Shown one piece after another: positions 54,989-64,000 of a stretch of 64,000 nucleotides of DNA. The notes under the pieces were generated by a model. It saw only the letters and a list, made by a program, of their open reading frames with translations, did not search any database and had not been told where the DNA came from. The first letter of the stretch is position 1, and each line of letters begins with the position of its first letter. The position numbers were made by a program, and so were the translations under genes. The stretch lies in NCBI RefSeq assembly GCF_034702125.1, contig NC_085867.1, positions 42,069,483-42,133,482 on the forward strand, given 5' to 3'. Source of the stretch: Engraulis encrasicolus (lineage: Eukaryota; Chordata; Actinopteri; Clupeiformes; Engraulidae).

Positions 54989-55215
54989 AACTCATTCATA
55001 AATTCACAGGTGCACTGGACCCGGCCTGTAGCTTTATATAATGAACATGTTAGTATGAAAAGGTAAGCCAAATCATTTCCGTAGACCCGTAGCAACCCCC
55101 CTGGTGAAAAGGTCACCCCCCTCCCACGCCCACGCTTGTTTTCTGGAGGATACCCACCTGTCCGCTACCTGGCCCGCCTCCACGCTACCCAGGGGGAGGA
55201 GGGCTAAAAACAGAC
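54989..55215. repeat. Direct duplication, right copy
   Basis: Second copy of the 54.5-kb segment, about 485 bp downstream, with several base changes and one internal deletion. Confidence 0.88.
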
Positions 55216-55559
55216 GTGTCAGGAAGCAGACCTGTACAGGTGAGCTAAATTTGGACCGCACCCCCCCAGCGCCCCCCCACACCCAACACCGCCACTTGGC
55301 CCCGAGAGCCATTCCTGCACAGGTGCTCCATGTTTACCAGGGTAAGGTAGAGGGCTAAAATAAGCCGCCGCTATGTCTATTAATAGTACCAACCACCATC
55401 ACCATCATCATCAACAGACCGGCTTCAGTCATGCATATGATAGACTCCTCATGCGGTGACGGCGGAAGCGAAGCGGTCCGCCCACGATTAAAAAAATAAC
55501 ATTCGTCATTGAGAAAAAACAAGTGGCTCGGAGAAAACAAGTGTGAGGAGAGACCAGCG

Positions 55560-55985
55560 GAATGTCAAGCGTCCTCAGAATGATAAAATGTCCTAAAAAA
55601 TGTCCCTCAAATTCTCTTTAATTACCATTATACTGACAAATAGTGCAGTAGACTAAGAACTGCTTTTACAAATCTTTGCATCTTCTAATTTAATTCACTG
55701 GCAGCAAAAATCTATTGGCCGATCCTCTTTACTTATATTAAAAGCTCAATTTATACAATATTTATAGGTTTGCATTCATTGGATTTCTTGCCTCGTACCC
55801 CTCAGTAATCCCTTATATAATGTCCATGCTGATACAATAACTGTGTCATTAAGTCATCGTTATTGCCCCCTATGCTGTTGGGTTGGATTGGTGTTCCAAT
55901 TGTTGTGTCCCAGAGCAGAAAGCTCCATATTGTTCTCATTAGCATCCTATTAAGTCTCTGGTCCAGAAAATGCACACAAATCCCA
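55560..55985. promoter_or_regulatory. Candidate conserved noncoding element
   Basis: About 400 bp of unique AT-rich sequence with no repeat, no low complexity and several homeodomain- and octamer-like motifs (TTTAATTACC, ATTTAATTCA, TTTGCATC). Looks like a vertebrate enhancer; inference only. Confidence 0.3.
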
Positions 55986-56029
55986 AGTCCCAAGTCCCCC
56001 CACAATAGATGCAAGCAGGGAAGTCTACA

Positions 56030-56175
56030 GCGGGGACAACGGGGTCAGTTGTCCGTGGCCCAGGGAGAGAGAGGGGGATACAGAATTGGGTCCCCATTAC
56101 GTTGTATGTATTCAGAGGGGGGCCCTTTCAGATATTTTTTTCCTGGGCCCGGGTCAAGGCCATCAGCGGCCCTGG
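56030..56175. mobile_element. Dispersed repeat copy 3
   Basis: It begins CAGCGGGGACAACGGGG, ends TCAGCGGCCCTG and carries 'CAGAATTGGGTCCCCATTAC'. Same family as 30492 and 31474. Confidence 0.65.
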
Positions 56176-56929
56176 ATGCAAGAACCAGATAAAGTGCACA
56201 CACATTCAAATGTCCCCCATCGCTGATGACATCATCTCTGAGTGTGACAGTGAAGGTGATGATACACTGGGCATTATTGTGAGCCATGTTGCCAGGCAAC
56301 GTAATTAACAGAGGGGGAACATTCCACTGATATTAGGCAATTTGTCAATTTCATCCAAAGAACAGAATTTTGTTGGGATCATCCAGTTTGTGATATTAGA
56401 GACCTACCATGTTAGTGTTCAGCAGTCTAGCTCAAAGAGAGTTCCCCCCATCATCATATTACTGTGTGGGTCGCAGTTTCAAATATTTTCATGTTTATTT
56501 ATTTTCAATTGAACTACTTTGGATGTGTTCAAGCTGTCTTTTCTGTCAACAGGAGGCCTTTGTCATGTTAAAACAGCTACCTAATACTTGCGTAGCTTTG
56601 GGAATTTAATGAGATTAATTTCTGAATTAAATAGCCACGTCAGCATACTAATTCATTAATTGCACATTTTGGAAACGGTGAATGACACTTGATGAAAAAT
56701 GTCTTTTTTCTTTAAAGGGGGGGNGGGGTATTGTGATATGTGTCTTCCAGGATATGTTCAGATTGCAGGCTACTCAAATCAGGAGGGCAGCTTGATTGTG
56801 CTCACTGGTGTGTGTATAATATATGTTTTAAAATATCTTATTGCATCTAATGGTTGAATCTGAGACATGCGGTAATTGAGTGTGTCTCATTCATCCACTG
56901 GAAGTTGGATATGAGATTCACATCTAGCC
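56176..56929. other. Intergenic, no gene seen; one unresolved base
   Basis: One N at 56724 sits in a G-run (an assembly uncertainty). 'TTTAATGAGATTAATTTCTG' near 56606 and 'TCATTAATTGC' have homeodomain-site texture. No gene. Confidence 0.3.
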
Positions 56930-57320
56930 TACCTACTGTACATAGCAAAGGCAAATGCATTTTTGGGAATCACAAGTGAAGCAAACATTCATTTCCACTG
57001 CATCGCATCGCCTCCTGCAGTTTTGGCACTTATCTGGAAGACACTGCCATATCTTCAGACAAAAGGCCAGATTCCTCTTCGCCATGACCATATAACTGCC
57101 TTAGATTTCAGGGGTCGTTTAAATCAGGAGACGTGCGTCCAGAGCTGGAGACAAGATCAATACTCTGGAATGTTGAAGTCCCCTGACCCCCATATCCTGA
57201 TACTGGAGGTCATAGCTCAACTTGAAGGCCTGATTAAGACCTGGAAGGGATCGGATTTTAATGTTGTATTGTTTTCTGGAGAAACATTGTGTGCAGCAGG
57301 CAGCCGCCTCTAAAATGCTC
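56930..57320. promoter_or_regulatory. Candidate conserved noncoding element
   Basis: Unique balanced-composition sequence without repeats; the longest frame (56963-57313 plus) has no recognisable domain. Could be a regulatory element or an unrecognised exon. Confidence 0.22.
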
Positions 57321-57787
57321 ACCATGTTTGTCAAGCACTTGCGACTTGCACTTATTTTTTGGAAGACTAGGCACCTTCTTCAATTTATTATACAAATGTA
57401 TCTCAACTTGAAGAAAAGAGAGAGTAATTTGAGAGAATGACTTGTATGTCATAACACACAAATAGTGAGACTGCACATGGTAATGGGAGACTGAATTGGG
57501 AGCATCTGCATTCTTGTGATAGGCACAGATATCATTTCAGCCGATGATTGTCAATGTCGTGCATACATAGAGAAAAGGCTGTGAATACAGCAGTTTACGA
57601 AACAATATATAGACTCCAGTGGTTGTGGTAGATTAAATTAAATCATCATGCGTTTGTCCATTTCTTTTTTGTCGCAATCATTTTGAGTCAGCATTTTTTA
57701 GCAGTTCTGACACTGAGGCACCAGGGGTCATCAAATGTGATGGGGATACAGCTCCAAAATACTGATACTTATAAGAAACAGATGACG
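57321..57787. other. Intergenic, no gene seen
   Basis: No supported feature. Confidence 0.3.
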
Positions 57788-57793
57788 CGCACG

Positions 57794-57890
<97 letters not shown>
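57788..57890. repeat. (CA)n microsatellite
   Basis: About 100 bp of CA with CACGCACG at the left. Confidence 0.95.
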
Positions 57891-57892
<2 letters not shown>

Positions 57893-58315
57893 ACCCCAAG
57901 GAAGCCAACAGAGCTGAAATCAGGTTTTGCAGAATAACGTGACAACCACAGCACCACCGTAAATGAAAGTTTGATTATAATTTGGTACCAAGAGACACAT
58001 CAATCCATCACGTTAAATTGGCTGGTGATGGAAACAAGGCCTAGGAAGTATAGGCTTATGTGACTAGCCACAAGAAGGCGTGCCACAAGTTAAAAAATGT
58101 CTTTTCTTAATGTAAAAATATATATATATATATTCATCTTTTTGCACAATCTGCAGGTTAAGGTCTCGAAGAAGCCATTCATCAGCCAGAAAACAGTATT
58201 GATTTGCCTAAATGCATACGTTTTCTCTTGAAAATGGCTATCTTCATGTCTTTTCTACAGAATGAGCAAGGGAAGTCGTAGGGTGTTTGTCTAATTCTCA
58301 GTAAAAAAAAATTGA
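57891..58315. other. Intergenic, no gene seen
   Basis: A short (TA)n run lies at about 58118-58131; otherwise nothing. Confidence 0.3.
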
Positions 58316-60351
58316 GTTTAGTTTAGTTTAGTTTAGTTTATTTGATAGGGACAGATACATAACATGTAAGGCAAGGCAAGGCAAGTTTATTTATATAGCG
58401 CATTTCATACACAGGTGCAACTCAATGTGCTTCACAAAGTTAACAAATGTAAATGAAAGGAAACAGGGAAGAAAGAAGGAAATGAATTAGAGTCAAAAAG
58501 CATTTAAAAACATTAAGATAAAACATAAGGTAAAAATAATAATAAAATAAAATAAAATAAAACAAATTAAATAAAAATAAAAATAATAAGAATAAGTAAT
58601 TTAAGCTAGGGGAAAGCATCTGAGAACAGCTTTGTCTTGAGTCTAGATTTAAAGCTATCAATAGTGGGTGCATTTTTTATGTCATCTGGAAGCTGGTTCC
58701 AAAGCTTTGAAGCATAGAAGCTAAAGGTTGCCTCTCCACACTTTGTTTTGACTTTTGGAATCACCAGCAAATTCTTCTCCGTTGACCTTAGTGACCTAGT
58801 TGGTGCATACAGCTGAAACATATCCAGTAGATATGTGGGTCCCATTCCATTTAGTGATTTAAACACAAGTAGCATAGCCTTAAAATCAATTCTGTAGCTT
58901 ACTGGGAGCCAATGCAGCGATCTTAAAATTGGAGTAATGTGGTCGAACTTCCTTGTCTTTGTAAGAACCCTTGCAGCTGCATTTTGTACAAGTTGAAGCT
59001 GTTTAATGGTTTTATTGGGGAGGCCAGTAAAAAGACTGTTACAGTAATCAACTTTACTAGAAATAAAGGCATGTATTAGCTTCTCCAGATCATGTTTAGA
59101 CATCAGGCCCCTAAATTTAGAGACGTTTTTTATGTGATAAAATGCAGACTTAGTAATAGCTTTCATGTGACTGTTGAAGTTTAGGTCACTGTCAATGAGG
59201 ACCCCAAGATTTTTAACTGTTTCCCTTGCTTTCAGTCCCTTCGTTTCAAGGATAGTAGCAATCTTTTGTCTCTCCTCTCTTTTCCCAAATATAATTACTT
59301 CAGTTTTATCTGTGTTCAGCTGGAGGAAATTGTGAGACATCCATTTGTTAATTTGGTCCATGCAATGATAGAGTGATTCAAGGGGGGTATAGTCATTTGG
59401 GGACATAGATAAGTAGAGCTGGGTATCATCCGCATAGCTATGGTAATTTATGGAGTTATTCTCGATAATGTGTCCCAGTGGCAACATATACAGATTGAAC
59501 AGTAGTGGTCCCAGAATGGAGCCCTGGGGGACCCCACAATTCAGAGACATCGGTGATGAGGTATGTCTTCCAATGGCGACAAAAAAACTTCTTTGTTGTA
59601 GGTACGATTTTAACCAGTCGATCACTATGCCCGTAAAGCCAACCCAGTGTTCCAGTCTATGTAGTAGTATAGAATGATTAACTGTGTCGAAAGCAGCACT
59701 CAAATCAAGAAGTACCAAGACGGATGATTTGCCAGCATCAGAATTCAATCTTATGTCATTCATAACTTTGATAAGAGCTGTTTCAGTGCTGTGGTAGGCA
59801 CGGAAACCAGATTGAAACTTATCAAAATAGCTATTAGACATTAAAAAGGCAGTTAATTGGTTAAAAACAATTTTCTCTATTATTTTACCCATAAATGGTA
59901 GATTGGATATGGGCCTATAGTTGTTTAGTACCAGTGCATCCAGGTTGTTCTTTTTCAGTAAGGGTTTTACAACTGCTTCTTTCAGACAGCCTGGGAATAT
60001 GCCTGTTTGTAGTGAGGTGTTGATGATCTGAAGTACATCTGGTGATATTAGGTGTAAGATGGATTTGAAGAAGGCTGTTGGTAGAATATCTAAGTCAGAT
60101 GTAGAGGAGCTAAGACTTTGTACCGTTCTATTAAGAATGTCCACATCAACTAAATTAAAATTTCTCATGAGGTTAGGATTTAACTTCACCGTAACAAGTT
60201 GGTCCGAATCTTGGGTCGGTTGCACATGTGTGAGTATGTTTGTACGTATTTTTTCAATCTTAGCTTTGAAAAAGGAACACACAAACCAAACAGCAAGCAT
60301 CATAGCATTTATAGCCAAAAGCTAATTTCCAATGCCCGTCCCTAGAAGGGC
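58316..60351 (-). mobile_element. L2-like LINE 3' UTR, host of a nested LINE
   Basis: On the minus strand 60351-60291 carries 'CTTCTAGGGACGGGCATTGG' and 'GGCTATAAATGCTATGATGC', which I recognise as a widespread fish LINE 3' UTR. Its expected continuation ('GTATCTGTCCCTATCAAATA' plus (AACTA)n) appears only at 58360-58316, after the other LINE. So the outer element was split by the inner one. Assignment rests on memory of this repeat. Confidence 0.55.
58372..60290 (-). mobile_element. 5'-truncated L2-type LINE with an intact reverse transcriptase frame
   Basis: The frame 60318-58606 (570 codons) encodes the reverse transcriptase of an L2/CR1-type LINE, which copies its own RNA at a nicked target site. 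Motif A 'LLDLSAAFDTV' is at about residues 203-213, motif B 'GVPQGSILGPLLF' at about 262-274 and catalytic 'YADD' at 295-298. The conserved C-terminal region follows. The N-terminal endonuclease is missing, so it is 5' truncated and cannot move by itself. The first ten or so codons derive from the neighbouring 3' UTR and are not original coding sequence. The 3' end (58440-58372) has 'GCGCTATATAAATAAACTTG' and a (CTTGC)n tail. No stop interrupts the frame, so it is young. Confidence 0.9.
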
Positions 60352-61799
60352 TTTTAAAACAATACAATAGCAGCAATAACAGTAAAACAATATTATCATA
60401 AAAACAGCCTATACACTCATTCATTGTAATACGGTGAACCAGTTCAACCAGTTCAACCACTTCAACGTTTCCCACATGACACATACTTAGGCTACCGGTA
60501 CTAGTGTAGACTTACTGGACACTAGCCGACAAGCTGAGTTGCAATTTGTTTTACAGGAAACGGTTTCTTATCCACCGTCATTGGAAACTTTGCTTGCACA
60601 ACTGCAGTTAAATGTGATAGAAAAATCTGCATTGATTAACAAGTTTGATGTGCACCCAGGAAATGTTACTGTTAGTTTTTTACGTACCCTCATGAGGAGT
60701 GTGTAATTACATTGGATAAGGGCAGAGAGCAAACAGCTACTGCACAGTAGAAATGGCGAGTCGATATTTCAGAGTAAAAGCAAATCCAGATAGAGGACTT
60801 ACAACATTGTGGCGTCAAAAGTCAGTCTAAAAGTCATTTCAACTCTACTGTATAGCTACCCCTTTAAATTAACGTAATCGCAACTCTTTAAGACTTATAC
60901 GTATCAACATTATGTGGAGTCCAATTCTTGTAGTACGTCTGTAATTGTACTTGGGCGATAAAGCTGATTCTAATTCTGTTGACAAGAGTTGCATACATAG
61001 CATAATGGCAGGCAAAGTTTGCTTTGAAAACTCACTGTCTGTATTAACTAATATGCACTTAATGAGCCTGTGTCTTATAATAAGTCTGGGTCTCATTCGC
61101 TCCCTAGTCACATGGTTGCTACACTACTTTGCACTGCATATACTTTGCACATGAGCCTTTTATGAATGCCATGGCAGAAACCAAAATACTAAAAAACACA
61201 GAAATGCAGAGTGCACGTTTCCATGGAGACATTATAGGCCTACTGTATGACCCTTTCCCTTTTTTGTGGGATGAAAGCTGTAAAGAACAATCAAGACAAG
61301 TCGTGTCTGATTTGACTTCTTGAGCTTTATTGTTGATTGTGGAGAATGTGTTTGTTCTTTTTACATGTTTCAAATTTGAGTGTATCGTATGATGTTTTTT
61401 TTTCAGATACAGTAAAAAGAGCGCAATTAAAGGTTGAGTACAAAACCATATGTCACTGCTACTTGCCCCCTTTTCTCTTAAAATTTTAAGCTCACATTTG
61501 CAGAATTCATATCTTAAAACGATGTCATCAAAATAAACGTGTTGTTCGGCTAAAAATAACATCTTTCATTTAGATGGGTTATTTAGAATTAGCTAGGCCC
61601 ACACGTACTTTGCAATCCTAGGCCTATGTCAGAGTCTTTGATAAGGGACTGAGAGAAGGGGTCTGATAACTAAAGCTTTGAGTTGAGTTAGATTTGATTC
61701 CCTTAACATCGCACAGTGACAGCAACGATGAGTCGCATATTCACACAAACTTAAGTAAACACCTCTTCCCTACACAGACAGAGAAACTTCATCCGTTCA
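60352..61799. other. Intergenic, no gene seen
   Basis: A LINE-tail-like 'GGGCGATAAAGCTGATTCTA' lies at about 60953-60972. No gene or other complete element was recognised. Confidence 0.35.
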
Positions 61800-63718
61800 T
61801 GATCATATGATCAACCGACTGCTGAGGGCCAGAGACAAAGCCTTCAGAGCAGGAGACGTAGCTGGCCTAAAGACAGCAAGGGCTAACCTGTCCCAGGGCA
61901 TCAGGAAAGCAAAAAAGGAATACTCAGACAAAATAACAACACACTTCAAAGACAGCAGAGATGCACAGAGCCTGTGGCAGGGCATACAGGCCATCACGGA
62001 CTATAAGCCTGCACCACGAAGCTGTGACAACAACACCTCTCTGCTAAACGATCTGAATAGTTTCTTTGCCCGCTTTGAAGCACAAAATGACACTCACCCA
62101 CAGAAAACTCCCCCTCCCCCCCATGATCAACCCCTTTACCTGTCCTCTGCCAGTGTTAAGAGGACACTGGCCACCATCAACCCACGCAAAGCAGCTGGCC
62201 CAGACAACATACCAGGCCGAGTGTTGAAGGATTGTGCAGAAGAGCTGAAGGATGTCTTCACAGACATCTTTAACATCTCTCTGGAGCAAGCAGTCATCCC
62301 ATCACTTTTCAAAGCTGCTACCATCATACCTGTGCCGCAGAAATCATCACCATCATGCTTCAATGACTACCGTCCTGTAGCACTGACGCCCATAATCATG
62401 AAGTGCTTCGAACGGCTAGTCCTGTCACACATCAAAGCCACCCTACCCCCCACCCTAGACCCCTACCAGTTCGCATACCGAGCCAAGCGATCCACGGAGG
62501 ATGCAATTTGCTCTGCCCTCCATCCAGCCCTCACCCACTTGGACAATAAAGACTCATATGTGAGAATGCTGTTCATTGACTTCAGTTCAGCATTCAATAC
62601 CATAATACCACAACAACTCATCATCAGAAAACTTGGACAAACTAGGTTTCAGCACCTCCCTCTGCAACTGGCTGTGGACTTCCTGATGCAAAGACCACAA
62701 GCAGTACGGGTAGGGAACAACACCTCGAGCACCCTGACCCTGAGCACGGGGCTCCGCAAGGCTGTGTTCTCAGCCCCCTGCTGTTCACGCTGCTGACACA
62801 CGACTGCACAACGACCCACAGCACTAACCATCTAGTGAAGTTTGCGGATGATACAACACTGGTGGGCATCATCACCAAGGGCGATGAGACTCACTACAGA
62901 GAAGAAGTAGACCTGCTGGCCAGATGGTGCAAAGACAACAACCTCCTGCTGAATGTCAACAAGACCAAGGAGATTGTTGTCAACTTCCAAAGGGTCCATA
63001 AAACAACTGCCACCACTGACCATCGACGGCGATGCTGTGGAGAGAGTGAGCAGCACCAAGTTCCTTGGAGTGCACATCAGCGACGACCTCTCTTGGACCA
63101 CCAACACTACATCACTGGCGAAGAAGGCCCATCAGCGTCTCTACTTCCTGCGCAAACTAAAGAAGGCAAGTGCTACACCCTCCATCATGACAACATTCTA
63201 CAGAGGAACCATAGAGAGCGTCGTGTCCAACTGCATCACAGTGTGGGGAGGAAGCTGCACGGAGAAAAACAGGAAGACACTCCAGCGTGTTGTGAACACA
63301 GCGAAGAAGATCATTGGAGTACCACTCCCCTCCCTGCAGGAAATTTACACCACACGCCTCACCCGGAAAGCACTGATGATCATCAAAGACACAAGCCACC
63401 CTGCACACAAACTGTTCAGCCTCCTGCCCTCTGGAAAGAGGTACAGGCGCCTCCGTTCCCGTACCACCCGGCTGGCGAGCAGCACAATGCACCAAGCGAT
63501 CAAGATGCTGAACACTCAACCCACTCTCCCTCACACTGTCAGCCTCTAGCCAGCAAGGCCACTGACAACCCCCCCCCCCCCCCCCCCACTGTCAGCCTCT
63601 AGCCAGCAAGGCCACTGACAACCCCCCCTCCCCATCCCCACCACCATATCTGCGACTGAACATTCCACCTGCACTACTATACTTGTGACTGAACTTTCAA
63701 CCTGCACTAACTCAAAAC
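61800..63718 (+). mobile_element. Rex1-like LINE, 5' truncated and frameshifted
   Basis: The reverse transcriptase is spread over three frames: 61807-62796 (fragment with '[20 protein letters not shown]', motif A '[13 protein letters not shown]'), from 62835 ('KFADDTTLVGI', catalytic motif C) and from about 62985 to 63549 ('TKFLGVHISDDLSW' and the C-terminal 'RKLKKA' and 'VWGGSCTEKN' region). Shifts fall near 62645-62680, near 62752 and near 62990, so no full enzyme can be made. The sequence matches the Rex1/Babar branch of the CR1 group. The endonuclease region is absent. The 3' UTR follows the stop at 63549. Confidence 0.88.
63536..63630. repeat. Short direct duplication around poly-C in the LINE 3' UTR
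   Basis: 'CTGTCAGCCTCTAGCCAGCA' occurs at 63536 and again at about 63589, each followed by 'AGGCCACTGACAACCCCCC'. A run of about 19 C separates them. It duplicates the stop codon region of the LINE. Confidence 0.88.
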
Positions 63719-63720
63719 AT

Positions 63721-63818
<98 letters not shown>

Positions 63819-63859
63819 GCACACTGCACTTTCTGCACTAAACCCAACATACACACACT

Positions 63860-63908
<49 letters not shown>

Positions 63909-63954
63909 ACGAACACACACACAAGACGCACACCGCACCTTCTACCTGCACTAA

Positions 63955-64000
<46 letters not shown>
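63719..64000. repeat. Three (CA)n arrays within the LINE 3' end
   Basis: CA arrays at about 63719-63818, 63853-63903 and 63957 to the window end are separated by related spacers ('GCACTTTCTGCACTAAACCC' and 'GCACCTTCTACCTGCACTAA'). So a spacer-plus-CA unit has been duplicated. The array runs off the window. Confidence 0.93.

Noticed and set aside
58606..60318. 570-codon host gene
   Set aside because: Reverse transcriptase motifs A, B and YADD plus a LINE 3' end show that it is a retrotransposon fragment.

Overview
The window is vertebrate nuclear DNA, almost certainly from a teleost fish. The evidence is a spliced alpha-synuclein-type gene with 30-143 bp exons, CR1/L2- and Rex1-type LINEs, tRNA-derived SINEs, many short DNA transposons (hAT, TTAA-flanked, Tc1/mariner-like, Harbinger-like) and very long (GT)n/(CA)n arrays. 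It is gene-poor; almost all long open frames are translations of microsatellites or transposon remnants. There is no operon, CRISPR array or bacterial feature. I do not assign a species.

Positions 1-4.3 kb hold the only host gene I can support: the 5' part of a synuclein gene on the minus strand (coding exons at 3421-3541, 3079-3108 and 2646-2788, with a probable 5' noncoding exon ending at 4130). The retained '[18 protein letters not shown]' core makes it alpha-synuclein-like (snca). The acidic C-terminal exons were not found and probably lie to the left of position 1.

Positions 4.3-34 kb are intergenic DNA built from layered repeats: TTAA-bounded MITEs (one split by a SINE), tRNA-derived SINEs with clear target-site duplications, three roughly 1.0-1.45 kb Tc1/mariner-like elements with TA duplications, several hAT MITEs with 7-8 of 8 or perfect 8-bp duplications, a perfect 85-bp fold-back element, and more than ten long GT arrays. 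Positions 34-37 kb contain a 59-bp hairpin inserted in a SINE, a roughly 590-bp compound GT/CTGT array and a roughly 1.1-kb nested palindrome. Positions 37-58 kb continue the same mix, with a hAT element inserted inside a GT array, an 800-bp polypurine tract, and several stretches of unique DNA that look like possible conserved noncoding elements.

Positions 58.3-60.35 kb hold a 5'-truncated L2-type LINE (minus strand) with an intact reverse transcriptase frame, apparently nested in the 3' UTR of another L2-like LINE. Positions 61.8-64 kb hold a frameshifted Rex1-like LINE (plus strand) that ends in CA arrays at the window edge.

Two short, well-bounded candidate exons (15723-15768 and 40316-40383) and one 50-residue open frame (45625-45777) are the only other possible host coding sequence; all are weakly supported. 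I found no clear new molecular system. The most unusual items are structural: nested palindromes, perfect hairpin elements and transposons inserted into simple repeats or other transposons.
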